Below are positions 1 through 8,816 of a DNA stretch of 64,000 bases, in pieces; the first letter of the stretch is position 1; each line of letters starts with the position of its first letter. The position numbers and the translations under genes were made by a program. Origin of the DNA: Cytophagales bacterium (GTDB lineage Bacteria > Bacteroidota > Bacteroidia > Cytophagales > Cyclobacteriaceae); the NCBI GenBank assembly GCA_017303795.1, contig JAFLBR010000016.1, positions 1-64,000 of the forward strand. Direction: 5' to 3'. The notes under the pieces were generated by a model. The model saw only the letters and a list, made by a program, of their open reading frames with translations. It had not been told where the DNA came from and did no database searches.

Positions 1-72
1 TTTACCCGAGCGGAACTGCTCCAGGGCTTTCTTCTTGATTTCCTCTAAATTGAATTGCTCTTCTTGTTTCAT
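1..72 (-). CDS. IS256-family transposase, N-terminal fragment (cut by window edge)
   Basis: Only the first 24 codons are visible. The peptide begins MKQEEQFNLEEIKKKALEQF and continues RSGK, which resembles the start of IS256-family DDE transposases from Bacteroidota (acidic Met-Lys-x-Glu start, then a basic helix ending in RSGK). The start ATG lies just inside a perfect 11-bp inverted repeat that looks like the element's terminus. The catalytic core lies outside the window, so whether the element is intact cannot be judged. The family call is from memory of the N-terminal pattern and is probable, not proven. Confidence 0.65.
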   Translation of the reverse strand, partial: MKQEEQFNLEEIKKKALEQFRSGK

Positions 73-74
73 TA

Positions 75-113
75 TGTGTCAAAGTTAGTGTTTGTCCTAC
101 TTTGACACAGTTC
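75..113. mobile_element. Terminal end of the IS256-like element with inverted repeat
   Basis: TGTGTCAAAGT (75-85) and ACTTTGACACA (99-109) are perfect reverse complements separated by 13 bases, directly upstream of the transposase start. The outer arm reads GAACTGTGTCAAAGT on the minus strand, similar to IS256-family ends that carry a GTGTCAAA core. The element boundary is probably near 113. A target-site duplication cannot be tested because the other end is not in the window. Confidence 0.55.
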
Positions 114-116
114 AGT

Positions 117-617
117 TTACAGCCTCTTCATTGATGGGAGTTTATCAAAGTAGATTGTTGTTTGTCTTGCCATACTTGGATGGAAAGTAATATTAGGAAC
201 TATATAATAGCTTTGCTGAAGAATATTTTTCTTCTGAATAGCACTAACATCTGTTCCTAATTTCTTTAATAACGATTCTAATTCTTCAGCACTTGCTTTG
301 AATCCTTCTAATTTTTCAGCACTTGATTGAAAACGTTCTAATCTAACTTTCAGCGTATCAGATTGTTCTATTTCTTTCTTAACCTCTAGTTTAATATTTT
401 CAAGACTACTAAATCCAACAAAACCGAAGACTGCAATTAGTATAGTAGTAATCCCAACTAGTAATTGAATATGGAACTTCAACTCATAATACCTAGCATC
501 TTGTAATCCAGATGAACGATTTTTAGATTGTTTCATTAGTTTGTGCCAACTGATTGCATTCCACAGGGCAATCACAATAAGAACAACTAACAGTATAGTT
601 TCTAATTTATCCACCAT
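117..617 (-). CDS. Two-helix membrane protein with coiled coil, abutting an IS end
   Basis: This 166-aa protein is not recognised. It has two hydrophobic segments (about residues 8-22 and 51-70) and then a charged heptad-like region (about 75-130) rich in Lys, Glu and Leu, with a repeated SAEKLEGFKASAEELES pattern that predicts a coiled coil. The C-terminal part contains aromatic and basic residues and ends KLPSMKRL. The stop codon lies only a few bases from the presumed end of the IS256-like element, so the natural C-terminus may have been cut off by the insertion. The region is more AT-rich than the flanking core genes, which fits accessory DNA. The start is an ATG at 617. Confidence 0.6.
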   Translation of the reverse strand: MVDKLETILLVVLIVIALWNAISWHKLMKQSKNRSSGLQDARYYELKFHIQLLVGITTILIAVFGFVGFSSLENIKLEVKKEIEQSDTLKVRLERFQSSAEKLEGFKASAEELESLLKKLGTDVSAIQKKNILQQSYYIVPNITFHPSMARQTTIYFDKLPSMKRL

Positions 618-699
618 CGTATTATTAGATAAAGGCTGAAATTTGATTTCGTAAGGTTCCCCAATATACCATTTTCAAGAATAGAATTATACACAGCAA

Positions 700-1800
700 C
701 TATCTAATCGCAAACATCTTGCCTGGCAACGACTTCACTGCATTCTTAAATTCGAGTGTTAATAATAGAGACGCTAACTGACTGGGTGGGAGCGAGGATT
801 TAAAACTTAACTCGTCAATCATAACCGGAGCATTCCGTTCTTTCAGAATCCGAAGTACGGTTTGTTCATCGGTACTATAAACCGTAAGGTCAAGTGTAGT
901 TTGGGTGGCAACTGAAGTTTCAGCCGACCAGTTCATTATATATTCCAGATCCTTTACGGTGGCAAACAAATTAGCACGGTTGGTTTTAATCAACTTGTTG
1001 CATCCTTCGGAATAGGTTTGACCGAGATTACCCGGAACTGCAAACACATCCTTATTATAACCATTGGCAATCTCGGCTGTAATTAACGCACCACCTTTTT
1101 CAGCAGCTTCCACTACAATCAACGCATCGCACATACCAGCGATAATGCGGTTGCGTGCCGGAAAGTTATGGGCATCGGGCTTGGTACCGAAACGATTTTC
1201 AGTAAGCAACGCACCGTGGCTCAACATTTTTTTGGCCGTTTCTTTATGGGCTGCCGGATAAATAATGTCAATACCGCTTCCCATAACACCAATGGTGGCT
1301 AAGTTATTTTTTAAAGCAGCTTTGTGCGCGTGTATATCAATACCATACGCAAGACCACTTATAATGAGTGGCTGATGCGGCACTAATTCCTGACAAATGC
1401 GCTCCACCATTTCTTTGCCATACTCTGTAGCCTGGCGTGTACCCACTATACCAACCGCTTTTGCGGTATTCAGATTTTGATTGCCTTTATAATAGAGTAG
1501 GGCCGGAGCATCTTCTATAGCTTTAAGTCGATGTGGATATTTTTTATCGTTGTAGAGAATAATCTCTACATCATCGCGCTCTGCTTGCTTTAGTTCTTTT
1601 TCCGCTTCTTTATAGGTGTCACCATTTTTAATCGCATCGGCAGAGATTTCACCCACACCGGGGATTTTTAAAAGTTTGGCTTTGGGAGTTTTAAAAACCT
1701 GTTCAGCCGAACCGCAATAACTTACTAACTGCTTAACCAGAAAATCGCCAATACCGGGCGTAAAATGTAAGGCAATAAATGAAAGTCGCTCCTGATCCAT
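700..1800 (-). CDS. dprA: DNA-processing protein DprA (Smf)
   Basis: DprA loads RecA onto incoming single-stranded DNA during natural transformation. The 366-aa length is normal for the family. An N-terminal helix-hairpin-helix region contains LLKIPGVGEISADAI (about residues 43-57). The Rossmann-like core follows, with GIVGTRQATEYG, SGLAYGIDIHAHKAAL, GVMGSGIDIIYPAAH and the NFPARNRIIAG block that marks the family. The last 60 residues match the DprA winged-helix domain (PVMIDELSFKSSLPPSQLAS). The gene lies 49 bp after the MerR-like gene on the same strand. Presence of dprA suggests DNA uptake is possible, but no other competence gene is in the window. Confidence 0.95.
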   Translation of the reverse strand: MDQERLSFIALHFTPGIGDFLVKQLVSYCGSAEQVFKTPKAKLLKIPGVGEISADAIKNGDTYKEAEKELKQAERDDVEIILYNDKKYPHRLKAIEDAPALLYYKGNQNLNTAKAVGIVGTRQATEYGKEMVERICQELVPHQPLIISGLAYGIDIHAHKAALKNNLATIGVMGSGIDIIYPAAHKETAKKMLSHGALLTENRFGTKPDAHNFPARNRIIAGMCDALIVVEAAEKGGALITAEIANGYNKDVFAVPGNLGQTYSEGCNKLIKTNRANLFATVKDLEYIMNWSAETSVATQTTLDLTVYSTDEQTVLRILKERNAPVMIDELSFKSSLPPSQLASLLLTLEFKNAVKSLPGKMFAIR

Positions 1801-1849
1801 GTGTTGAGACCGGAAATTGGTATTTTGATTTGATAACTACTAAATGGCT

Positions 1850-2185
1850 TTAGAGTTTTTCGCGAACCTGCACCAGAAACTGACGCACTTTTTTCAGTGA
1901 GTCGAGCAAATCCATTTTATCGCGAACAGATTGACTATCGTTTTTAAGCATTTCCTTTGCGCCTTGCAGGGTAAAACCTTTCTCTTTTACCAGATGGTAA
2001 ATAGTGCGCACATGGTCAATGTCTTCTTTGGTGAACTGTCGGTTGCCCTTGCGGTTTTTCTTAGGCTGAATGAGGTCAAACTCGGATTCCCAAAAGCGGA
2101 TAAGGGAGGGGGCTACATTAAACTGCTCGGCTACTTCACCGATAGAGTAATATATCTTCTCAATTTCTTTTTCTTTATACGCCAT
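1850..2185 (-). CDS. MerR-family transcriptional regulator
   Basis: A 111-aa protein with a MerR-type winged helix-turn-helix at residues 10-80: YYSIGEVAEQFNVAPSLIRF, then WESEF and the RQFTKEDIDHVRTIYHLV helix. The remaining 30 residues form a short helix. There is no room for a ligand-binding or metal-binding domain and no conserved cysteines, so it belongs to the short MerR group common in Bacteroidota, whose effectors are unknown. It sits between a CapA-like gene and dprA on the same strand. Its target is not evident from the sequence. Confidence 0.9.
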   Translation of the reverse strand: MAYKEKEIEKIYYSIGEVAEQFNVAPSLIRFWESEFDLIQPKKNRKGNRQFTKEDIDHVRTIYHLVKEKGFTLQGAKEMLKNDSQSVRDKMDLLDSLKKVRQFLVQVREKL

Positions 2186-2300
2186 GAGGGACTAAAGGGG
2201 CCTTGTTGAGTCGCAGTTTGGTTGCGAATGCTGTGCAAAGTAACAATTCTTTAAACTTGAAGCAATGCTGCAATTTTTTTTTATCGACAAGCTGTGCACA

Positions 2301-3341
2301 TCATTTTGCGGACGGTAAAACCCAGCCATCGTCATTGATTTTGAGTGTGCTTTCCGGAAAATCTTCACGCGTAAGTTGTTGAATGCGTTTTAGTACCTGC
2401 AATTGTGCGTCCATTTTTACCGGAGCCCGAAAAGTTTGGTTGGTGGAGGTGATATGCGCTTTTAGAAACTCACCTGTAGGTGAAGCATACACCTTAATAA
2501 TAGGAGCGAGGCCATTTACGCCATTCACATTTATGCCACTGTAGGTGCAAAAATTACCAAGGCTGTAGGCAATAAACCTATTTTTATAAACTTCAACGGC
2601 CCGGGTAACATGTGGCCCATGTCCAAAAATGATATCTGCCCCCGAATCAATCAGGCTGTGGGCAAATGCATACACATTGCCCCTGTTTTCGCCATAGAAA
2701 ATTTCATTTTTGCGAGGCACATGCTGATGTTGCGGGCCCTCAGCGCCACCATGGAAAGAAACAATAACTACATCGCTAAGCGAATCTAATTTCTGCACAA
2801 TGGCTTTCGCGGAAGCAATATCATTCAGGTTTAAGCAACCACTGTTAGGCGCAAATGCGGTAAACCCATATCGCACACCATTTTTTTCGAAGATTACATA
2901 AGGTGTAGTGGTTAAACCAGCATGATAAATGCCAGATTGATCTAATGCTTTCATGCTGCTCTTTCTACCAGCATCACCAAAATCGCCTGCATGGTTATTG
3001 GCCAGACTCATTACATCAAAGCCTGCAGCGGCAAGATTCTGTGCATACTTAACCGGGCTGCGAAATACGTAACACACTTTCGGATCGCGACAGGTTTTTG
3101 CCGTTCCACCTTCATCTAACAACACGCCCTCCAAATTGCCCATGGTAACATCGGCATTTCTCAAAACGGCTGCTACTTGCTGAAACAAATCGGTACCATC
3201 GTTGGGTGGAAGTCCACCTGCATTTGGATAATTGGTGCCCATCATAATATCACCTACGCCAATCACGGTAACGGTATCTTTCTTTTGGGCAAAAGATGAA
3301 ATTGAGCTAACAACAAGAAGCAGAATGAAAATACTACGCAT
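2301..3341 (-). CDS. CapA-family (PGA_cap) metallophosphatase-like exported protein
   Basis: This 346-aa protein has a signal peptide (MRSIFILLLVVSSISSFAQ) and the metallophosphoesterase-like fold of the CapA/PgsA family. Visible blocks are VIGVGDIMMG (metal ligand Asp), GNLEGVL, SLANNHAGDFG (NNH), VVIVSFHGGAEG and GADIIFGHGPHV with the final IAYSLGNF. In Bacillus, CapA takes part in poly-gamma-glutamate capsule assembly, but no capB, capC or capE homologue is nearby, so a capsule role is not supported. The Bacteroidota members are usually described only as CapA family proteins and probably act on a periplasmic or surface substrate. Confidence 0.9.
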   Translation of the reverse strand: MRSIFILLLVVSSISSFAQKKDTVTVIGVGDIMMGTNYPNAGGLPPNDGTDLFQQVAAVLRNADVTMGNLEGVLLDEGGTAKTCRDPKVCYVFRSPVKYAQNLAAAGFDVMSLANNHAGDFGDAGRKSSMKALDQSGIYHAGLTTTPYVIFEKNGVRYGFTAFAPNSGCLNLNDIASAKAIVQKLDSLSDVVIVSFHGGAEGPQHQHVPRKNEIFYGENRGNVYAFAHSLIDSGADIIFGHGPHVTRAVEVYKNRFIAYSLGNFCTYSGINVNGVNGLAPIIKVYASPTGEFLKAHITSTNQTFRAPVKMDAQLQVLKRIQQLTREDFPESTLKINDDGWVLPSAK

Positions 3342-3462
3342 ACTAAAAATTCAAGGCCGCAAATATAATGACAAAAACCTTTCAGGTCTTTATAACAGAA
3401 GTAAAGACCTGAAGGGTTTAAGATTCTATTTTAGGAAGCGATAAAAGATTTGAAATCAAAAA

Positions 3463-4422
3463 TCAATCTAGGGAAATTGCCGACTGGCTGCCGATCTCAA
3501 TTAACTTTTCGTATTCTTTATTATTGAGATCGCGCTGGAAGAAGTTGATTGGATTAAGATAAGTGCCGTTGTGCAATACTTCGTAATGCAGATGTGGTCC
3601 AACAGAAGTACCCGTGTTTCCCACATAGCCAATTACCTGGCCGCGTTTTACTTTTTCGCCCGCGTATACAATAAACTTTGTCATGTGGCCATAACGCGTT
3701 TGCAGGCCCGAGCCATGATCAATAAAAACCATATTACCGAGCGTTTCAGAATATTGGGCAATGGCTACAGAGCCATCTCCGGTAGCATAGATAGGTGCGC
3801 CTTGTGGCGCTGTAAAGTCAAGACCATTATGTGGTCTTACATATCCCAGCAATGGATGCATGCGTAATCCAAATAAGGTGTGTAATTGTTTCAGGTCTTT
3901 GTTGCTTACAGGTTGAATAGCAGGCCGCGAAGCCCAGATTTTTTCTTTGCGGGTCAGTTCATCCTGCAATTGTTGTAACGATTGAGCTTCAATTTCTAAT
4001 CTGTTTTTTAGTTTCTCGGCTTGTTCGTAAGCCTGCCGTACCAGAGGATAATAAATACCTTCACTTGCTTTGGCACGACCACCCACACCGGCTTCGCGCT
4101 GCGATTGATCGAGTGGTTGCAGATCTAAAATAACGCGGTAGTTGTTATCATCGTTATGTTCAAGCGCACTTAGTTGTACCGAGGTGCGATCTAATTGCTT
4201 ATATAAAACCTCCCACTCAGCTTTCAGGCTCTGGTTAATTTGAGTCTGGAATGTTTCGTCTATAGGTGGATAACGCGAATTAAAATAAAGCAATGCGGCA
4301 ACGCCCAACACAAATGAAATTCCGATAAAGCGAACCAACCTTTGGGCTGCATCTTTTGGCGATACAATTACCGGTTCATATTTGCAGGTTTCAGCATTGT
4401 ATGTGTATCGCATCCGGTTCAT
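3463..4422 (-). CDS. M23-family membrane-anchored murein endopeptidase (second of pair)
   Basis: This 319-aa protein has one N-terminal transmembrane helix (about residues 28-48, FIGISFVLGVAALLYF), a coiled-coil linker (about 60-160) and a C-terminal LytM/M23 domain. Zinc and catalytic motifs are visible: GLRMHPLLGYVRPHNGLDF (HxxxD), then TRYGHM and GPHLHYEVL (HxH). It should cut peptidoglycan cross-bridges or regulate an amidase from the periplasmic face. Its start ATG overlaps the stop of the upstream M23 gene by one base (TAATG), so the two are probably translationally coupled. Both proteins share the architecture and probably arose by duplication. Confidence 0.93.
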   Translation of the reverse strand: MNRMRYTYNAETCKYEPVIVSPKDAAQRLVRFIGISFVLGVAALLYFNSRYPPIDETFQTQINQSLKAEWEVLYKQLDRTSVQLSALEHNDDNNYRVILDLQPLDQSQREAGVGGRAKASEGIYYPLVRQAYEQAEKLKNRLEIEAQSLQQLQDELTRKEKIWASRPAIQPVSNKDLKQLHTLFGLRMHPLLGYVRPHNGLDFTAPQGAPIYATGDGSVAIAQYSETLGNMVFIDHGSGLQTRYGHMTKFIVYAGEKVKRGQVIGYVGNTGTSVGPHLHYEVLHNGTYLNPINFFQRDLNNKEYEKLIEIGSQSAISLD

Positions 4423-5393
4423 TAGTCGAGCGATTGGTTTTGTTTCTTCGATACAGTCAACAACACTTCATATTGGTCGGCCGAAATGCCTTCCATAAAA
4501 AACTTAATCGGATCGAGGCTAACGCCATTCTTAATTACCTCGTAGTGCAAGTGTGGTGCAATAGAACCGCCTGAACTTCCAATGGTGCCAATGGGTTGTC
4601 CTTTTTCTAATTTCTGCCCGGTGCGTGCTTCAATTTCTTCCAAGTGCGAGTAGCGGGTAATGTAACCGTTACCGTGATCAATCTCTATATAATTACCGTA
4701 GCCGGCAATCAAATCACTCTTTTTGGTAATTAGCACACGGCCGGGTGCAGTAGCCAGCACAAGTGTGCCACGTGGTGCTGCTATATCTACACCATCGTGT
4801 TGATACTTGCCCTTGTGAAATGGATTGATGCGTACACCAAAGCCCGATACTAACTTTTCCAATTCAAAGTTTTGAATAGGCGCAATAGAAGGGGTGGCGA
4901 TTAACTCAGGCATGTCCGATCGGCCTACACGCGCATTCAAACTAAAAAATTTATTGCCGCTTTGCGCTGAATGAATCAACTCGGTAAATCGATTACCTAA
5001 CTGCGAAACCGATTCATTAAACTCGGCTTTGTTTGAAAGTAAAATTTCTTCGCGCTCCGGAAACACTTGCCCGGTGGTTTCGGCAGCCTCTGTTTCAAAT
5101 AACTTTTGGTAGAGCGAAAGGTCTTTTTTCTTAAGATCAGTAAGTTGATTGTTCGATTCTGTAAGCAGCGCTGAAAGAATAACTTTATGTTCAGAGAGGG
5201 CGCGATTCTCCGCACGCAATTGTTTCTCCTTAGGCGTTTCGATAATAAGGTTTTGCAAGAAGAGCAGGGCCGCAAAAAAGACAAATCCAAAAACAAGATA
5301 ACCTACTATACCCATGGCGATACGCACAACCGAAAACCGGGCGCGTTCGAAACGTAACGTTTTGGGGTTATAATAGAATTTTGTCAGGGCCAT
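4422..5393 (-). CDS. M23-family membrane-anchored murein endopeptidase (first of pair)
   Basis: This 323-aa paralogue of the following gene has a transmembrane helix near residues 25-47, a coiled coil (about 55-125) and a C-terminal M23 domain with GVRINPFHKGKYQHDGVDI (HxxxD), TRYSHL and APHLHYEVI. All zinc ligands and the catalytic His pair are present, so it is expected to be an active lysostaphin-like endopeptidase. It is divergent from alaS with a 180-bp spacer between the starts. The TAATG junction with the second M23 gene indicates one transcript for both. Confidence 0.93.
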   Translation of the reverse strand: MALTKFYYNPKTLRFERARFSVVRIAMGIVGYLVFGFVFFAALLFLQNLIIETPKEKQLRAENRALSEHKVILSALLTESNNQLTDLKKKDLSLYQKLFETEAAETTGQVFPEREEILLSNKAEFNESVSQLGNRFTELIHSAQSGNKFFSLNARVGRSDMPELIATPSIAPIQNFELEKLVSGFGVRINPFHKGKYQHDGVDIAAPRGTLVLATAPGRVLITKKSDLIAGYGNYIEIDHGNGYITRYSHLEEIEARTGQKLEKGQPIGTIGSSGGSIAPHLHYEVIKNGVSLDPIKFFMEGISADQYEVLLTVSKKQNQSLD

Positions 5394-5490
5394 GTGGGGT
5401 TAAACACAACACAATTATTAATAACCCAAACTAACCTTTATTCAACACTCGAAAATCAAACCTTTCATTTCAAAATGAACCCAAGCGGGT

Positions 5491-5498
5491 TAATTTTG
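5491..5498 (+). promoter_or_regulatory. Candidate Bacteroidota -7 box upstream of alaS
   Basis: TAATTTTG matches the Bacteroidota -7 consensus TAnnTTTG and lies 76 bp before the alaS start in the divergent spacer. No convincing -33 TTTG is seen at the expected distance, so the call is weak. Two short inverted repeats, AACCC-AAGC-GGGTT and GGGTT-AAA-AACCC, flank the box and could be operator or leader structure. Confidence 0.3.
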
Positions 5499-5573
5499 TG
5501 GTTTATCTGGGTTAAAAACCCATAAATATAGAGAAAAACACCACTTGCAAAAGTTAAAACGGACTTAGATTTA

Positions 5574-8222
5574 ATGGATTCAGCAACAATCAGACGGAAA
5601 TTCCTCGATTTTTTTGAAAATAAGGGTCATAAGATAGTGCCTTCGGCCCCGCTCGTACTTAAAAACGACCCCTCATTACTCTTCACCAACTCGGGTATGG
5701 TGCAGTTTAAAGACAACTTTCTGGGCAACAGTGTACCGAAGTATAAACGCGTTGCCGATACACAGAAATGTCTTCGCGTAAGCGGAAAGCATAACGACCT
5801 GGAAGATGTGGGGCTTGATACGTATCACCACACCATGTTCGAAATGTTGGGCAACTGGAGCTTTGGCGATTACTTTAAGCAAGAAGCAATAGCGTGGGCG
5901 TGGGAGTTGTTAACAGAAGAATACAAACTCCCGAAAGACAGACTTTATGTGACCGTGTTTGGTGGCGATAAAGGCGATAACCTTCCGGTAGATGAAGAAG
6001 CCAAAGATTTGTGGAAACAGTTTGTAAGTGAAGATCGCATCATTCACGGTATCAAGAAAGATAACTTCTGGGAGATGGGTGAACAAGGACCCTGTGGTCC
6101 GTGTTCAGAAATTCACATTGACCTGCGCCCCGAAGGAGAAGTAAAACAGAAGCCGGGTAGAGAATTAGTAAACAGCGATCATCCACAAGTAGTGGAAATC
6201 TGGAATCTGGTATTCATTCAGTTTAACCGATTGGCATCGGGAGCATTAGAACCACTGCCCGATAAGCATGTAGACACGGGCATGGGCTTCGAGCGGTTGT
6301 GTATGGCTATTCAAGGGAAGACATCTAATTATGATACGGATGTGTTCCGGCCTTTGATGGATTTTATTGCGAAGGAAGCAGGCATTATTTACTCCGCAAC
6401 AGTTCCCCTCTCCCTGGGGAGAGGGGTTAGGGGTGAGGGGCAAGGGGGTGAGGTCAAAACCGACATTGCTATTCGAGTAATTGCCGATCACATTCGGGCA
6501 GTTGCCTTTACTATTGCCGATGGTCAGTTACCCAGCAATACTGGTGCGGGTTATGTGATCAGAAGAATCTTGAGAAGAGCCGTTCGGTATGGATTCTCTT
6601 ATTTGAATTTTAAAGAACCATTCTTTCATAAACTGGTGCCCGTGTTGGCGAATCAGTTTAAGGATGTTTTTCCCGAGTTGCAGCAGCAATTAGATTATGT
6701 AACGCGAGTTGTGTTGGAAGAGGAGGTTTCTTTTTTGAGAACATTGGAGCGAGGCTTAAAACGAATTGAGAATTTTGATACTAACATAACCGGGGTTCAG
6801 GCTTTTGAACTTTACGACACTTTTGGTTTTCCATTCGATCTTACTTCATTGATTGCGCGTGAACGCGGATTCTCTGTAGATGAAAAAGGGTTCAACGAAG
6901 AAATGTCCAAACAAAAATCCCGCTCCAAAGCCGATGCTACCAAAGAAACCGGAGATTGGATTTTAGTAGGCGAGGATATAAAGACGGAGTTTATCGGCTA
7001 TGAGCATCTTACTGCCGAAGCCCGCATTGTTAAGTACCGGAAAGTAAAACAGAAGAATAAAGAGTCGTACCAATTGGTATTGGATAAAACTCCTTTTTAT
7101 GCCGAGAGTGGTGGACAGGTTGGCGATACCGGTTTTATTGAAACTGCCAATGAAAAAATTGCCATAACCGATACTAAAAAAGAAAACGAATTGATTGTGC
7201 AGTATGCCGATTCAGTTCCGGAAAATTTATCAGCAACGTTTTTTGTTTCAGTAAACGAAAGCCAGCGCAGGCAAACTATGAATAACCATTCGGCCACGCA
7301 TTTATTGCATGCTGCGTTGCGCCAGGTGTTGGGTAAGCATGTAGAACAGAAAGGTTCGTTGGTTAATGAAAAAATTCTGCGTTTTGACTTCTCGCACTTT
7401 GCCGGTATGACGGAGCAAGAGTTAGAAAAAGTTGAAACAATTGTGAACCAGAAAATCCGCGAGAACATTGCATTGAATGAACAACGCAATGTACCGTTAG
7501 AGAAAGCTAAGTCACTGGGTGCAATGGCATTGTTTGGCGAAAAGTATGGCGAGTTTGTGCGCGTAATTACGTTCGATCCGAAATTTTCAGTTGAATTATG
7601 TGGTGGTACGCATGTTCCGTTTACCGGAAATATTGGCTTGCTGAAAATAATTTCCGAGAGTTCAGTTGCGGCTGGCGTGCGCAGAATTGAAGCCGTAACA
7701 GCCGATGGTGCACAACAGTATCTGAATGATAACCTGAAATTACTGAACGAAGTAAAAGCCGTTTTAAAAAATCCAAAAGATGTGCTGGCTTCGGCTCGTA
7801 CGTTAATGGACGAGAAACATGCTCTGGAGAAAAAGCTGGAAGTACTGTATCAGCAACAAGCCAATGTGCTGAAAGATGAACTGGCGCGTAAGGCGACAAA
7901 ATCAAATGGTCACACTTTAATCGTAGAAAAAATTAGCGTGCCCACTGCCGATACTTTAAAGAACATTGCCTATGCTTTGCGAAATCAGTTCGATGATTTG
8001 TTACTGATACTGGCAGCCGATGTAGATGGCAAACCGCAAGTGGCCGTAATGCTGGGCGAAAAAACCGAGGCTGCAAAAAAATACCATGCCGGCAATCTGG
8101 TAAAAGAACTGGCGAAAGAAATTGATGGTGGCGGTGGCGGTCAGCCTTTCTTTGCCACAGCAGGTGGCAAAAAGTTAGAGGGGTTGGATGGAGTGTTAAT
8201 AAAAGCGAAACAATTAATCTAA
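5574..8222 (+). CDS. alaS: Alanyl-tRNA synthetase
   Basis: AlaRS charges tRNA-Ala. The 882-aa protein has the class II catalytic domain (opening with ATIRRKFLDFFENKGHKIVP and the GMVQFKD and LEDVG blocks), the editing domain with NNHSATHLLHAALRQVLG and CGGTHVPFTGNIG, and the C-terminal C-Ala/DHHA1 domain with the glycine-rich GGGGGQPFFATAGG. The zinc-site histidines and cysteine are present. Oddity: residues about 277-294 (VPLSLGRGVRGEGQGG region) are encoded by a GC-rich palindromic repeat and interrupt the usual stretch before TDIAIRVIADHIRA. The insertion is in frame. Three further genes follow with gaps of 2 to 6 bp, suggesting an operon. Confidence 0.98.
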   Translation: MDSATIRRKFLDFFENKGHKIVPSAPLVLKNDPSLLFTNSGMVQFKDNFLGNSVPKYKRVADTQKCLRVSGKHNDLEDVGLDTYHHTMFEMLGNWSFGDYFKQEAIAWAWELLTEEYKLPKDRLYVTVFGGDKGDNLPVDEEAKDLWKQFVSEDRIIHGIKKDNFWEMGEQGPCGPCSEIHIDLRPEGEVKQKPGRELVNSDHPQVVEIWNLVFIQFNRLASGALEPLPDKHVDTGMGFERLCMAIQGKTSNYDTDVFRPLMDFIAKEAGIIYSATVPLSLGRGVRGEGQGGEVKTDIAIRVIADHIRAVAFTIADGQLPSNTGAGYVIRRILRRAVRYGFSYLNFKEPFFHKLVPVLANQFKDVFPELQQQLDYVTRVVLEEEVSFLRTLERGLKRIENFDTNITGVQAFELYDTFGFPFDLTSLIARERGFSVDEKGFNEEMSKQKSRSKADATKETGDWILVGEDIKTEFIGYEHLTAEARIVKYRKVKQKNKESYQLVLDKTPFYAESGGQVGDTGFIETANEKIAITDTKKENELIVQYADSVPENLSATFFVSVNESQRRQTMNNHSATHLLHAALRQVLGKHVEQKGSLVNEKILRFDFSHFAGMTEQELEKVETIVNQKIRENIALNEQRNVPLEKAKSLGAMALFGEKYGEFVRVITFDPKFSVELCGGTHVPFTGNIGLLKIISESSVAAGVRRIEAVTADGAQQYLNDNLKLLNEVKAVLKNPKDVLASARTLMDEKHALEKKLEVLYQQQANVLKDELARKATKSNGHTLIVEKISVPTADTLKNIAYALRNQFDDLLLILAADVDGKPQVAVMLGEKTEAAKKYHAGNLVKELAKEIDGGGGGQPFFATAGGKKLEGLDGVLIKAKQLI
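6405..6453. repeat. REP-like palindromic interspersed repeat inserted in alaS
   Basis: CCCCTCTCCC (6405-6414) and GGGAGAGGGG (6417-6426) form a perfect 10-bp stem with a 2-base loop, followed by TTAGGGGTGAGGGG. On the minus strand the peptide reads LTPNPSPQGEG, a hallmark of a dispersed repeat that often yields spurious ORFs in bacterial genomes (known from memory). It lies inside the alaS catalytic region and keeps the frame. G+C content is far above the surrounding gene. Confidence 0.85.
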
Positions 8223-8228
8223 AATAAA

Positions 8229-8810
8229 ATGAAAAAATTCTTACTGGTGTGTGCCGCTTGTCTGTTGCTTGTCACCACATATGCTCAGGATTCAAAAGAA
8301 GCCATAAAGCAGTTTAATTCTTATTCGAAGTTGGTGTTGGATAAAGAATTCGATAAGGCGTTGGATCATGTGCATGAAGGAATTTTTGAAATTGCACCCC
8401 GCGAACAGATGAAGGCAATTCTGGAGCAGACATTCAATAATACCATGATGGAGGTTGAAATGTCGATGCCGGAAATAGATGGCGTAAGTGCAACTAAAAA
8501 GATCGAGGATACTCATTATATAAAATTCATCAGTAAGAATATTGTAAAGATGCGTTTCAGTCCGCAGGCAATTGGCGAAGGCGATGAGGCAATAGCTAAA
8601 GTGCGGCAAGGTTTAGAAGCCCAGTTTGGTCAGGCAAATGTATCGTATGATAATGCCACCCGGTTTTTTAGTGTTTCGGCAACAAAGCCGGTAATCGCTT
8701 CATCAACCGATAAGAAAAACTGGAAGTTTGTTACGATCGATAGCGATCAACTTATTCCCATGCTTGAGAAATTCATTCCAAAAGAAATGCTTGATCTGAA
8801 GGTTGATTAA
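8229..8810 (+). CDS. Small exported protein of unknown function
   Basis: This 193-aa protein is not recognised. Residues 1-20 are a clear signal peptide (KKFLLVCAACLLLVTTYAQ) with an AQ cleavage site typical of Bacteroidota exported proteins. The mature part is mixed alpha/beta with no cysteines after the signal and no obvious active site. The pattern (helical start about residues 25-55, then repeated short strands) is compatible with a small ligand-binding or NTF2-like fold, but this is only an impression. It lies 6 bp after alaS and 6 bp before gatB, so it is likely co-transcribed with translation genes. Confidence 0.75.
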   Translation: MKKFLLVCAACLLLVTTYAQDSKEAIKQFNSYSKLVLDKEFDKALDHVHEGIFEIAPREQMKAILEQTFNNTMMEVEMSMPEIDGVSATKKIEDTHYIKFISKNIVKMRFSPQAIGEGDEAIAKVRQGLEAQFGQANVSYDNATRFFSVSATKPVIASSTDKKNWKFVTIDSDQLIPMLEKFIPKEMLDLKVD

Positions 8811-8816
8811 CAAGGA

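Noticed and set aside
81-110. A target-site duplication for the IS256-like element
   Set aside because: Only one end of the element is in the window, so no duplication can be compared.
6246-6491. A minus-strand 81-codon reading frame opposite alaS containing LTPNPSPQGEG
   Set aside because: It is an antisense shadow of alaS and the palindromic repeat; the peptide is typical of spurious repeat-derived frames.
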